Shown here: positions 21,853-33,411 of the stretch, piece by piece | Layout of the letters: every line of letters starts with the position of its first letter | Position numbering within the stretch: the first letter of the stretch is position 1 | Assembly (NCBI GenBank): GCA_951802425.1 | Contig: OX637805.1 | Span: 1 to 64,000, forward strand | Direction: 5' to 3' | DNA: 64,000 bases | DNA from: Clavaria fumosa | Taxonomy: Eukaryota; Basidiomycota; Agaricomycetes; Agaricales; Clavariaceae | The notes under the pieces: generated by a model | Told to the model about the DNA's origin: nothing | The model's database searches: none | What the model saw: the letters and a program-made list of their open reading frames with translations, nothing else | Made by a program: the position numbers and the translations under genes

Positions 21853-24800
21853 GTAATAGTACAAGCAACGTTCCCACCCCCACCCCTGTACCCGTAGCAA
21901 GTATACCCAAATACACAATCTTGCAACAGAGACATGCTCGGAGCACAAACGAACTTGAGGACAACAGAACGACAAAAGTCGCGGAAGAGAAACCAAAGAG
22001 GCAGAAGAGAGAGTTGACTTTACTGGCGCACTTTGAAACTCTGACTACGGCTGAATGGGGAGGTGTTAAGGTCCTGATCGACTCAGGATGTACCAATTGT
22101 TTTATGGACCTGGCCTGGTGTAAGGAACTTGGACTGGAACCCGTCCCGCTACAAAACCCGATCAAAGTGTACAATGTGGACGGCTCAGCAAACAAGAACG
22201 GACCAATCCGCTACGGCATCGACCTCCTGCTAACGATAGGGGACCACCAGGAATGAATACACTTCTTGCTCGGAGCTGCCAAATCGCACAAGATCATCTT
22301 GGGGCATGACTGGCTGTCCAAACACAACCCCGAGATCAATTGGCCACTAGGCAAGGTTTCCTTCATGCACTGCCCCACAAGTTGCCACTTTGACCCACAT
22401 CTCACAAGCCCTTGGGCCTATCCTAAAGGCAGTATATGGGACAATGCACTACAGACGACCATAGACATTCGCTTTTTGGACTCTGGAGATATGCCCGACT
22501 GGCCGTTGCTATATCCAACGGTCTTTAGTGAAGCAAAATGGGATGAGTTACCCAAACCGTGACCTGATTTTGACATCAAGATCGAGTTCCGCGAGGACCC
22601 AGGGCACTTATCCTCCAAACTGTACTCGCTGACTAGGGAGGAAATGACAGAAATGAATAGGTGGATCGACGAGCAGCTGGCTTCAGGAAGGATAAGGCCC
22701 TCCAAATCCCCCTATGCCAGCCCATTCTTTTTCAAGTGAGAAAAAGGCAAGCTCCGGCCCATCATCGATTACTCATGCCTCAACTCGTTTTTGATTAAGG
22801 ATAAGTTTCCATTGCCGTGCATCTGTGATTGTGTAGACAATCTGCGAGGAGCCAGGATCTTTTCCAAGATTGACGCGAAGGGAGGGTTTCCATCGATGAG
22901 GCTGTGGGAAGGACACCAGGAGAGATGCGCCTTCTTGACATCGCGAGGTTTGTTCGAACCCACGGTAATGTGGTTTGGGCTCCAGAATGCTCCCACGACC
23001 TTCCAGAGATTTATGAACCATATCTTGAGAGAAGAAATTGCCGGCGGACATGTACTCGCGTATATCGATGATGTCATTATCTTCGCGGACGACCTCGCGA
23101 CCCACCGTTTCTGGATGGACCGAGTCCTGCAGAGGTTCCGTGACAATGGACTGTGCCTCCGACTGAGCAAGTGTGAGTTTGAGAAGACAGAGGTATTCTA
23201 CCTAGGGCTCAGGCTCTCGCACAACCGACTCGAGCACGACCTGGCCAAGGCGGAAGCAATCCGAAACTGGCCAGAGCCCCGAAATGTCAAGGAACTCCAA
23301 TGTTTCCTGGGAATGGTCAACCACCTGCGGAGGTTCATCCCTAATCTGTCCTTGCGAGCCAAACCCCTGTTTAAGCTCACCAGTAACGTCCCCTGGTGCT
23401 GGCAGAGCGAACAGGTCACGGCTTTCCTGGACGTGAAAAGAGCGCTCGTTTCAGCTCCAGTCCTTGCTCTACCCCAGGATACAGGCAGGTGGAAAGTAGA
23501 AACAGACGCTAGTAACCTCGCGACAGGTGGAGTTCTTTCCCAGCAGCAGCCCGACGGGACCTGGAGACCAGTCAACTACATCTCCGAGGCTCTCACAGCG
23601 GCCGAAAAGAATTATGACGTCTATGACAAGGAGCTCCTCGCAGTTATCAGAGCGTTGAGAGAGTGGAGAGCATATCTCATAGGAGTGGATGAAACCTTCG
23701 AGATATGGACCGACCATGCAAACTTGCAATACTTCAGAAAGCCCCAAAAACTGAAGCCATGACAAATACGCTGGTACGGAGAACTCCAGAACTTCGACTT
23801 CGCGATCAAGTATTGGACTGGTAAAAGCAACACCAAAGCCGATACCCTCTCGCGAAGACCCGACTACGGGGAGACCGCTGAAGAAGATGCTCCCATCCAG
23901 ATGTTCCCCCCCGATGTGGATGTACGCACTGGCTTCACATCTGAAATGGAGACGCTCCTCCAGAAGAGGAGCGCAGAACACGTCACCAAGCCTATGGAAA
24001 TCGATGACAGCTGGATGCGAGACCGTTTGGGATTGTGGTGGAGAAGTGGCACTGTATGGATACCCCCGGCAGTCCGCGAGGTGGTACTCAACTATGAACA
24101 TGACCTTCCCATTGTGGGACACCTCGGGATTAAGGAGATGAAGGCCGCGATGCTCAAAGCCTACTGGTGGCCTGAGATGGTAAAAGATGTGGAGAAGTAT
24201 GTGTCTGGATGCGAAGGCTGTCAGAGAACCAAACCTGACCGAACCAAGCGTGCCGCACCCCTACACCCACGCCCAGTCCAGAACGGTCCATGGTGGGCGA
24301 TCAGCTGGGACATAGTAGGGCCGCTGCCACAGTCCCGTGGCTTCGACTCCATCCTTGTGATTGTCAACAAATTCACCAAGTGCATGCTCATCGAAGCAAT
24401 TGGTTTTGACTTAACAAGTTTGGGAGCAGCTAGGATCCTCCACGACTGTGTATTCCGGAACCACGGAATCCCCCAGAAGGTCGTCAGCGATCGTGGCCCA
24501 CAGTTCATCTCTCGATTCATGAAGGAGTTCTACCGGATGATTGGGATAAAGGCTAATCTGAGCACTGCCTTCCATCCCCAAACTGACGGACAAATGGAAC
24601 GGGTGAATCAGGAGATTGAAACCTACCTGCGGGAATACGTCGACCATCTCCAGGATGATTGGGCGGAGTGGTTGAGCACAGCGGAATTCGTGCTGAATAA
24701 CCGGGAACATTCCGCGACAGGCTACACGCCCTTCTTCCTGGACTACGGCCGACACCCCTGGAATGGAGGTATACACCCGCGGACAGAGGTGAACCCAGCT

Positions 24801-25379
24801 GCTGATGAGTGGATGGCGAAGTTGGAAGAGTCGCGATGTGCTGCCAAAGAAGCCATGGAGAAAGCTGTGCTGGCAATGAAGAAAAGCTACAACAGCAGAA
24901 AGCGACCCAGTCGCAAGTATGGGAAGGGAGACTTAGTTTGGCTCGACACGCGAAACTTGAAAATGGACTGCCCAACCAAGAAACTTGACAACAAATGGGC
25001 TGGGCCTTTTGCCATCGTCGAGAAAGTAGGACCAGCAGGGTATCGCCTCAAGCTACCTCCTGCTTGGCGCATTCACGATGTATTCAACGAGCTCCTCCTA
25101 ACCCCATTCGTTCCCCCTTCTTTTGCCTCCCAAGCCTGACCTCCTCCGCCTCCTCCAACCATTGATGACGACCACTTAGAGTATGAGGTCAAAGAGATCC
25201 TGGATGTGAAGAAAGTAGGACAAGGAGTGAAATACCTGGTAAAGTGGCTAGGCTACCCGATTGAAGAAAACACCTGGGAACCCTGCCAAAACCTTACCAA
25301 CACCGCAATTCTTCTCTGCGACTTCTTCCTCAAGCACCCGGACAAGGCGCGATTGGCCGGTCGAGACGCCCAGCCTTGA
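21816..25379 (+). pseudogene. pol: Gypsy-III pol: protease, RT, RNase H, integrase, chromodomain
   Basis: A single reading frame of about 1,190 codons, -1 to gag, with no frameshift but five internal TGA codons (22254, 22560, 22737, 23760, 25137). Domains in order: protease 'VLIDSGCTNCFMD' (about 22075); reverse transcriptase with 'FSKIDAKGGF', 'WFGLQNAPTTFQRFM' and catalytic 'YIDD' (about 23062); RNase H 'VETDASNLATGG' (about 23498); integrase zinc finger H-H-C-C (24100-24225) and D-D-E core (D in 'SWDIVGPL' 24307, D in 'SDRGPQF' 24490, E in 'GQMERVNQE' 24598); chromodomain 'EYEVKEILDVK...YLVKWLGYPIEENTWEP' split here for length (25177-25290). It ends TGA at 25377-25379, right before the polypurine tract. 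Several stops occupy positions where related elements have Arg, so CGA-to-TGA decay is likely. Confidence 0.93.
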
Positions 25380-25390
25380 GGAGGGGGCCA
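25374..25390 (+). promoter_or_regulatory. Polypurine tract of Gypsy-III
   Basis: TTGAGGAGGGGGCCA directly before the 3' LTR; overlaps the pol stop. Confidence 0.8.
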
Positions 25391-25950
25391 TGTCAGGATC
25401 CATTACATAAGCCGCCGTCACTGAATCCACAACGCGCTAGGGACTAGTTACGAGGGCCGAGTATGGGACCACATGACCCTCTGCGACCTTTGGAGTCGCC
25501 TGCGACCATGCGCCGACACCTATGAGCTCCCGATAAGCGCTGCCACGTGCCCATGCCCATGTTCCTCGACCTTTTCCCACACTTTGCAATTTGTGATGGA
25601 GGCAGATCAGCAATAATCCCTCTGACAGCTCCCATCAAGTAATCTACCCTAATCGGGACTAATCCAGGCCCCTCCACGGCCAGCCAAGCCCATGCTAAGC
25701 ATTTCTCTTGTCATTTTCCCCTTATCCGTCCCTTGCTGCTACCTTCTGTATTTGGTATCCCCTTTTCCCTATACTGCCTCCCCTATTCTGCGCAACTCAG
25801 TGCGCGTAGCCTCATTCCCCTTTTTATGACTCATCCCCTACACAGCCCCCTTTCCCCAGTATATATAGTACCTTTGTAATGTGTGTAGTTCCCTACATTG
25901 AAATCGAGCTTCTTTCCCCTTCTCACTTCTGTGAGGGACTTGGACTGACA
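25391..25950 (+). repeat. 3' LTR of Gypsy-III
   Basis: 560 bp, same ends as the 5' LTR. Confidence 0.95.
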
Positions 25951-26866
25951 CATACTTCTGCTTCATCTGCACACCCACTCTACCCTTTACATTAAATCAT
26001 GTAAATTCATATAAATATTACTGAGGATACTGCTCATAGGTATGCATCTACTCACAAAGTCTGATGAAAATATATGAAGTGTTTGCTGAGATATAGCCAA
26101 TGTGCCAAGCTCATTTAATATCAAGAATAATGGGGATCTTTGGAACAGATGGAAAGTGGGATATGGTTTCCATACAAAAGATGATGCCAAAAAATGGGAA
26201 CTAGGCATATGAATATTTTGGTGATTATTGGAAATTATTTAACAGAAGTTGGCCAATGCTGCATTGGCCAAGTGTTGTGGGTAAGGGTCAGCAGAAAGTG
26301 GAGCATTGGCCACTTGGTAGTGAATGGTATGGGGGGTTAGAGGGGGTATAGGGAAAGGGTGTGGGTGCTTTACATAAGTGTTTTAGTGTCCAGGTCCAAA
26401 GATCCCAGGAAAATGAGTTTTTTGGGCATTTTCAGGGGATCTTTGAAAGTAGAAGCTTAGGGGATCAGGTAAGTGGCCATAAATCATTGATATACTATAG
26501 AGAATGTCTCCTCAAAGTTTCATAGGCCTCCCATGCCTACGTATTGTACAATATGCTATTCTTTGTAATGATACACTAGGAAGAGGCCAAAATGAAAACC
26601 AGGGGATCTTTTGAAGTAGCAAGTGGGGTGAGACATGATCCATACAAAAGTTGTATTGTTTTACCTATAGAACATGTATACAAAGTTCCTATAACACATT
26701 TTGCAGTTTTTTATTTTGTGGCCAAACTTGCATTGGCCATTTGTTTTACAGCTAGGATTAGAGGGGTAGATATAGGCACACAAAATTTCAAAAGACTAGC
26801 TTGAGTGGTTAGCTTGCAGTGAAAGAAAGCGCAGATACTCCATCTGCACAAGGACTATGCTATTAG
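25951..26866. repeat. Flank unit a, right part
   Basis: Continues 19370 across Gypsy-III; matches 39367-40230 and 41797-42660 apart from a 68-bp deletion near 26282. AT-rich, no gene seen. Its last 109 bases (26758-26866) are absent from units b and c but match 10875-10985. Confidence 0.85.
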
Positions 26867-28125
26867 TCAACACAAAGACAGAGTGAACTGTTCTTCTTTT
26901 TTGCAAATACAACAGGGGCTCCCGTGGGGGATTCAGAAGGGTGGATAAATCCCTTCTGGAGCATGTCGTCAATATAGTCATGCAAAACCTTTAATTCCAG
27001 CTCAGACATGTTATACAGCAGACCCCAAGGGTCTTTGGTGTCTGGTTCGAGTTGTATCGCATGATTGTAAGTTCGGTGGGGTGGAAGGGTGCAGGCCTCT
27101 TCCTCAGAGAAGACATTGGTAAAGTCTGTGTATTGAGGTGGTAGGTTCGCCCTTGCTTCTGGGGGTTCAGAATTGATTAGTGCGGCATTAGCTTGGAGCG
27201 AGTCTTCAGGTGCAGGGAAAAAATGATAAACAGCATGAAGAATTATATCCTCACCCACTAGATGGTTGGTGAAGTGGGCGGGATCCAAAATTCGAATATC
27301 GATAGGTGCTGGTTTGGGCAACAGGGCAGCAGAATTTCCCTGTGACCCTGTTCTGTGTAAATTCATGTTGGGTAAAGTTTTATCAGCAGCAACAACAGTG
27401 GGAAAAGGTGGCAAAGGCTCCTCGGGTAGGTTTGCCTAGTCCCATGTGGTGGAGTTCAAAGTTCCCGACATAGCAGAATTGCTATCAGGCGCGGTGGGGT
27501 TCAACTCCGACAGTGGATTTCCAGTGGTCCCTGTGGGTAGTCCTGGGCTCAGTGTTGACCAGTCCTTAGGAGCAAGCTCCTTCAGGACCCTGAGTTCATC
27601 AGTGGTTGGGTCATGAGACCCCGCAGGCCTTGCTGCATCGGTGGCCACAGTGCGCAAGGGCTTCATCATCAGCGGTCAGGTATCAGAATTGCAGAATCGT
27701 ATCAAGAGGGTTGGTCAATCGATGTCTGGGTTGTGTTTCCAAAGCCATGACAGTCCGAGTATGACCTTAACATCCGAATGGAGTTGGGTAACATAGAAAC
27801 GTTCAGTGTGCATTGTGCTGTCCTCAAAGCAGAATTGTTGGTCGGTCACTTGGCTGATCAGTCCTGCAATGGACCCATCAAATAGCCTAAGTTGTATAGG
27901 GCGGGTTAGTGTTGAATGGACTTTCAAAGGTGTAAAGTCGGGCAAAACGAAACATTCGGTAGCTCCACAATCTACAAGTGTGGGTACAGGGGTATTGCTA
28001 ATTTGCAGAATAACAATGGAAATCAAAAAGGCAGCAGAAGAAATCGATGACAGAACCGTGTATAAGGGGAGTTCATCCATGGTACAGGTATCAGTATTGG
28101 TATCTATGGCAATATCGCAACTCAA
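26867..28125 (-). pseudogene. pol: Gypsy-II protease and RT N-terminus (copy b)
   Basis: Minus-strand frame with protease 'LVDCGATECFVLPDF' (27960 region) and the start of reverse transcriptase up to 'LCLCVD', where it is cut. In-frame TGA at 27715-27717 and 27676-27678 are shared with copy a; a private TAG at 27436-27438 replaces a Trp codon of copy a. No catalytic RT region remains. Confidence 0.88.
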
Positions 28126-28133
28126 GAATCTCC

Positions 28134-29709
28134 CTACATGCCTTGAGATGCTGGAGCATTTCCCAACTTGTCGCTGGCCAAGGGCTCAGCTGCGGTCATG
28201 GTAAATGTGAGGGTGGCATGGGCAGCAGACTTGCAGTTAGTGGGGATCAACGGGCATGTATTCGAGAAATGCCCTTGACCCATGCAATATAAGCAAAGTC
28301 CAGCGGCCCGGTGGAGAGTGGTCTGTAAGGTGTGGATTTCTCCATCTTTCCCTCCTTCGGCTTCGTTACAGGGGTCGAGGCAGGTTTGGCCGGAGCAGAT
28401 GTCATGATGGGGTTGGTTACTGGAGTGGGTGCAGGGCGGTTCGAGGATTGGTTGTTGGCGGGTTTCGCGTTGCGGTCTTTCATCAGGTTTGACAAATTTC
28501 CGCACAACAAGTCGCCAGGTCGCTTTCTGTATTGGACGGATGTCGGAAAGCGGCCTTGTTCTTCCTCGCATTGCCAGTACCACTGCTCAAAGGCCAAAGC
28601 TTGTTGATGGAGTCCGGTGAACTCCTGCTCTCGACTCGTGTATTGAAACTGGTCTTTGATGCAGTTGGCGAGCCCCTGGTAAAAGGCCTTGGCGAGCACG
28701 GTGTCATTGTATCCAGTGTAGGGTGCATGCGAATTGAAGGTGATGATGTATTCTGTGATGCGGGAATTGTTGGGCATCTTCAAATTATGCAGCACGCTCT
28801 TCGAAGTCATATGTGGGGGGGGTTTCTGAATACCAGAAATAATTCCATGGTGAAGTTATCCCAATTGTCCAACATTGTGGGGGGCGGTTGCTGGACAAGG
28901 TATGGCATCCACCAGGTATTTGCTTGATCTCGGAGATACGACGTGGCGAATAGAACACGATCCCGATCAGTAGCGAATTTTCGTGGCTTCCCCAGAAACC
29001 ATGTAATGCACTGCAAGATGAACATTGTTAGCCATGCTGGGTCCTTACCCATGAAGACGTCGGGCTCCTTGAGTTTGGGGCCGTCATCTCCAGGTGCTGG
29101 GTAGTAGATGTAGTATGGCAGACCGGCGGGCAGATTTCCGATGGGTACCACAGGAGGTACTGCCAGTGGAATTCCTTGCGGAATCCCCGGAATCTCGAAA
29201 GGTCGTGGCGGCAACTGTGGCGGGAGGCTCGGGGTTGGCAGCAGCAGACATCTTGACCCTCATGCTGAGGATGGTGGGTTGACACTGGGTATCGGAAAAG
29301 GAAGCACTGGTAGCACTCCAGAGTAGTTAGTTGTGAGTAGGGATAGTGGGGGTAGTACTGGTGTAAGTGTATATCTCAACACAAGAGCAGGGACTGAGGG
29401 TCGAGGTAGTGGAGTAGGGCTTGGAGGCATTGTGGGTGGAGCGGGAGGATACAGGGTTACTGGGACCAAGGGGTTGGAGCTCCCTGAGGAAACCAAACCT
29501 GGTCTGAGCATCATCCCTAACAAAGTGGACACAGAGGCCGGGGTCTGGGGACCCGAAGGTTGTTGGTCGGGTGTGTATGGATGGCGAGGGGTCTGGGGAC
29601 CCGAAGGTTGTTGGTCAGGTGTGTATGGATGGCAAGGGGTCTGGGGACCCAAAGGTTGTTGGTCGGGTGTGTATGGATGGCGAGGGGGCCTGAGGTGGCA
29701 CTGTTTCAT
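28134..29709 (-). pseudogene. gag: Gypsy-II gag (copy b)
   Basis: Same gag as copy a, but the CCHC knuckle CLYCMGQGHFSNTC is complete. It keeps CGA where copy a has TGA (29203-29205 and 28520-28522). Private lesion: one G lost from a G-run at 28815-28822 (8 against 9 in copy a), shifting the frame after 'LVFRNPP'. The shared TGA is at 29260-29262. The N-terminal part contains a 16-residue repeat encoded by a 48-bp array. Confidence 0.88.
29525..29690 (-). repeat. 48-bp in-frame tandem repeat in gag N-terminus
   Basis: Three full units plus a partial unit of TGTATGGATGGCGAGGGGTC followed by TGGGGACCCGAAGGTTGTTGG and TCGGGTG; on the minus strand each encodes HPYTPDQQPSGPQTPR. Copy a has one partial unit and lacks the next about 680 bp, consistent with a deletion at a short GGTG repeat. 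Confidence 0.9.
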
Positions 29710-30469
29710 CCTGATGGGACCTCAAGCGCATCCTCAGCAGGTTGGGTTGGGGTGTCTTTGGCACAGCATACGACATACTGTCAAGAGTAGGTCAATTCCA
29801 CCAAAATACAAGTGTAAACGACAGTGAGGGAGGGTGTAGCAGTAATTCTGATGGTGAGAGGGAATTCTGCATGCAAGCTGCATTGGCAGGAAGAGGCGCA
29901 GATACAACAGGAGGAGGTGGGAGGTAGCAGAACAACATAAGGGGGGGTTTTGACCTGGAGACCACATGAGAGGGTGGCCACTATGTGATGCCCAGTCCAG
30001 TACCTGAGGCAGCTCTCGACAGCGATCCTTGTGCATAAGTGGGTAATCGAGTTTATGTTGTATGCTGTAGTAACTACTACAACCTTGGGGTTTATATAGT
30101 AAGTGGTATCTAAAATAGGATAGCATAGGAGAAAATCTGCAAAGAAGAAGTTATAAAACAAAGACCAAGGAATTGCCCAGAAACATGTTTCAGCCACAGT
30201 ATCCAAATCCCCAAATCTAATATTGTTAAGGGACCTTCATTAACTCATCTGGTGACCACCCTGCAAGTCCTAAACTGACTCCACTTGTTTCCCAAGTTTC
30301 CTGATGTCAGCTGAACAATGGCAAAGCATGCGGAGTATGTTGGAATTTCGACCCACACATGGTATTGCTGATTGTTGATTTGGGACAGCAGTTGGGCAGC
30401 GGAATTACATCGGGAGTAGTCGTGGTGTGTGCAGGTGCATCGGGCAGCCCATAGTGGGGTGTGTTGGGT
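29710..30469 (-). other. Gypsy-II leader region (copy b)
   Basis: Between gag and the LTR. The first about 540 bp are absent from copy a; the rest (from about 30253) matches 17672-17883. No separate gene recognised. Confidence 0.55.
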
Positions 30470-31371
30470 TGTGACACCTGCCTGATATGTAAACCTACCA
30501 AATTCTCCTTAATTTAGAGTCCTTAAATGGTATGTTAGGATTACTAGTTAAGGAGCTATGTTGAATCTTTCCAAATGTAGTAGATATGCAAATTTGAGTA
30601 TAAATAGCTGACGGAACCTCACGTTGCAGGCATCATTACATACCCACTTATCGATTACACCATCCCCCAAGAGGATTAAGCCTATGTCTAGCCCAGCAAG
30701 GAGCTAAGGACAAATTTAGTTAAACTAAGGACTAAATCTAGTTGAACTAAATCTAGTAATTGCTGACTAAGGACTTAGTCTGGTCAAGTGATCTGGGTAC
30801 CCAGGCTTTGATCGAGCCGCCCTATGCCGACTCCCTCGGTGCGGTAAGTATTGAGCAAGTTACAGATATCTTGGTATAGGGTACAAGCTGTTCTACTGTA
30901 CAATGGCTAAGCCCATGGGAAGTTGTGACTTAGGTTACTAACTAATAATAATATCTGCCCAAAGCAATGCCTTGCTAGCAGTGTTGGTTTCAATACTGTT
31001 AGCAGGAAGGTATGGAACTGGAGGGTCTACTAGTCCTGTAGGCCAACTGCATAAGGAATTGAGGACCTGTCTGAGTCATCCTGATTCTCAGTGACTCATT
31101 TCTGACTGCACCCAGTACCAGATCCATAACAGATGTGCAATGGGGTTCAGGTGGTAGGTATGCATAAGGTGTGTTAGGGAAGGGCATTGCAAGTACAGCC
31201 TGGTGGTTGTGAGTGTCATGTAAGAGCAGGGAAGGTCGGAGAGGCTTCTGGAAGGGGACTGCAGGTTCCAGAAGTGTGAAAAGGGGCTTGCAAGGTTGTA
31301 GAAGGCTGTTGGGAGGTTCATAAGTGTCAGTAGAGTCTGCTTGGGTAAGGGAAAATGAATGGGTCCTGATA
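30470..31371 (-). repeat. 5' LTR of Gypsy-II copy b
   Basis: Matches 17884-19084 with a 288-bp internal deletion at about 30904. Ends (plus strand) TGTGACACC and GGTCCTGATA. Confidence 0.85.
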
Positions 31372-31474
31372 GGCCACTCACATATATATACTGTGTCACA
31401 ACTGTACAGAGGGGTGGATCCCTATACATAGAACTACTAGCTCAATATACCATTGAGTCCAGTTCATTTGAGGC
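31372..31474. repeat. Flank unit b, left part (interrupted by Gypsy-IV)
   Basis: Same sequence as 19085-19186; resumes at 39180. Confidence 0.9.
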
Positions 31475-32195
31475 TGTTACGACCCCATCCGCTTGCATAA
31501 GCACGACCCCCGCTCTGGACTCCGAGCTCCTTACCAACTCCAATCCGCTCTGCCGTAACTCCGTGCACTCTGCTCCGCACCTTCATCGGACTTCACTCCG
31601 CCAGCCTTCGGACCGTTCGGACTTCATTCCAGAACCTTCTCCCTCCATCCCCTCGTTCTGTTTACCATTGAGAGGATACCCTTGACCCATGGGAGTCGCT
31701 TTTTGTTGTTGTTTCTTTGTTCCAAGAAAATTGCACAGGCACAAGTGGTGAAACTCTCCTAGTAATTTGATAAGTACATTGTTTCACATTACTCCTATAC
31801 TCTGTCCTTGCAGTATAAGTTTCCACCTGTATCTCCCTGCTCCTCAGTTTGAATATAACGTCTCTTGATTCCAAAAACATCTCTGAGCTTTCGTCCTCAC
31901 CGTCCTCGACATTCTCCACATCATCCGACCAACTCCAACCCACTCCGACAGACTCCGATCACTTTGGAGTTGAATTACGTTCTGATTCTCTCTTAGGTAT
32001 TGTTCTTGTTTGATAAATAGGGACAAGTATATATGTGGTGGCACAACACATATGTTGAGGCCGCAGTCCCATAAGTCTCCTTCCTCTTGTTTACTTCTCC
32101 TTTTCACCAATATTGGACTCTGACCGGACTCCGATAGAACATCTCTGCTCCGCTCTGCTAACCCCTTCGCCACTAACCTTGTTAGGACCTTGACA
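31475..32195 (+). repeat. 5' LTR of Gypsy-IV
   Basis: 721 bp, TGTTACGACCCCATCC to GTTAGGACCTTGACA. Contains many ACTCCG-type motifs. Confidence 0.95.
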
Positions 32196-32235
32196 GTATA
32201 TTCAAACTTCAAACCTCATATATACAAACTTAACA

Positions 32236-33411
32236 ATGCCTACTACATGTTCCGGTGCTCGACTTCCACCTCCTGTTGCCAACGACGTCGACATTCCAGA
32301 ACCGGCTGACAATACTCCGACTCCGAGTGTGTCCGGACCTCTGGACCATGACGAAGAGTCAGATCCCTCGGTCACTGACGACGACGACGAGCTAAATGAA
32401 CCTCCAACATCTCGAGCCGAATGCAAACTAACTCCGGCATGTCTCCTTCAGAAGATCATTGACGCCAACAAACACCCGGAGACGGTCAAACCACGAGACC
32501 CCGATACCTTTGATGGCTCGGACGCTAAGAAGTTGAAAAGCTTCTTGGTCCAATGCCAATTGAACTTCCTTGATCGCCCTAGAGCATTCAAATCCGACTC
32601 TCATAAGGTATGCTATGTCCTTTCCTTTCTCCGGGGCTTCGCCCTGGAATGGTTCGAACCAATGATCCTGGATGGCGAAGGCCATCTGGTCCTTTCGAAC
32701 TATAAGATGTTCGTTGCTCAACTTACAGAGAACTTTGGTCCTTACGACGCGATCCGTGAGGCGGAGTTCGAACTCGAACGCCTCCGGATGCGCGAGGACC
32801 AGAAGTTGACGAAATATACCATTTCGTTCAACAGATTTGCATCCATTGTCCATTGGGATGAATATGCATTGCAGCGGCAGTTCTACAAAGGACTTGCCAG
32901 CCGCATCAAGGATGAACTGGCCCGCGTTAGCCGCGCGGACATGCTCCATGGACTCCGTGAGCAAGCCAGTGCGATCGATGGTCGTTATTGGGCTCAGCAG
33001 CAGGAGATCTCTCGGGACTCCGTTAAGGCTCCGACGCCTAACAACACCATCAAAAAGGAGACTTCGGATAATTCCAAGTCCCCGAACACTTCCGGCGCTA
33101 ATAACAAGCCCGAGAAACCATCGGAAAAGCGTCCAGTGAACTCCGGTTCGACTTCCGGAAACTCCGTTCCAAAGGCCGCTGAGGGCTCCGCTAACTCCGG
33201 TAGCCCCAGTGACACAAAGAAAGCTCATCTGGGTCAGGATGGAAAACTGACTCCAGAGGAACGCCAATGGCGTTTCGATAATAATCTGTGCCTATTCTGT
33301 GGAATAGCAGGCCATAAAGCCAACGAGTGTCGTAAGCGGACCTCGCGGGCCAGTGCCAGCGCTGCACGAATCACCTCCGATGGAGATGACTCCGTGCCAA
33401 AAAAAGATTGA
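32236..33411 (+). CDS. gag: Gypsy-IV gag
   Basis: A 391-residue intact gag starting at the first ATG after the 5' LTR. An acidic N-terminus ('DHDEESDPSVTDDDDEL') is followed by the retrotransposon-gag core ('RDPDTFDGSDAKKLKSFLVQ', 'FLRGFALEWFEPMI', 'FYKGLASRIKDEL') and, after a Ser/Asn/Lys-rich linker, the CCHC knuckle CLFCGIAGHKANEC at about residue 351. The stop TGA (33409-33411) directly follows a run of seven A and overlaps the base of a hairpin, so ribosomes can shift to the -1 frame. No nonsense codon is seen. Confidence 0.94.
   Translation: MPTTCSGARLPPPVANDVDIPEPADNTPTPSVSGPLDHDEESDPSVTDDDDELNEPPTSRAECKLTPACLLQKIIDANKHPETVKPRDPDTFDGSDAKKLKSFLVQCQLNFLDRPRAFKSDSHKVCYVLSFLRGFALEWFEPMILDGEGHLVLSNYKMFVAQLTENFGPYDAIREAEFELERLRMREDQKLTKYTISFNRFASIVHWDEYALQRQFYKGLASRIKDELARVSRADMLHGLREQASAIDGRYWAQQQEISRDSVKAPTPNNTIKKETSDNSKSPNTSGANNKPEKPSEKRPVNSGSTSGNSVPKAAEGSANSGSPSDTKKAHLGQDGKLTPEERQWRFDNNLCLFCGIAGHKANECRKRTSRASASAARITSDGDDSVPKKD

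Larger units (their letters stand above)
19371..25950 (+). mobile_element. Gypsy-III, complete chromodomain Gypsy element, 6580 bp
   Basis: Two 560-bp LTRs (19371-19930, 25391-25950) without indels between them, an upstream ORF, gag, a -1 frameshift signal, pol (protease, reverse transcriptase, RNase H, integrase, chromodomain) and a polypurine tract. Target-site duplication CACAC (19366-19370) and CATAC (25951-25955), one mismatch. The uninterrupted target is visible at 39363-39380 and 41793-41810. The element is inactive: pol has five in-frame TGA codons and the upstream ORF two, with no frameshift anywhere. Confidence 0.95.
26867..31371 (-). mobile_element. Gypsy-II copy b (3' truncated, inactive)
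   Basis: Second minus-strand Gypsy-II, cut at 26867 in the N-terminal part of reverse transcriptase (equivalent to 14957 in copy a). It contains pol N-terminus, protease, gag with an extra repeat array, leader and LTR (30470-31371). Shared lesions with copy a show that both derive from one dead copy by DNA duplication. Confidence 0.88.

Noticed and set aside
19950..25379. TGA recoding (Trp or selenocysteine) to explain the all-TGA interruptions
   Set aside because: Genes in the same window terminate at TGA, intact Gypsy-IV has no internal TGA, one stop replaces a conserved Arg, and two direct CGA/TGA pairs exist between Gypsy-II copies.
29525..29690. CRISPR-like array of 48-bp repeats
   Set aside because: Units are contiguous without spacers and encode a repeated peptide inside gag.
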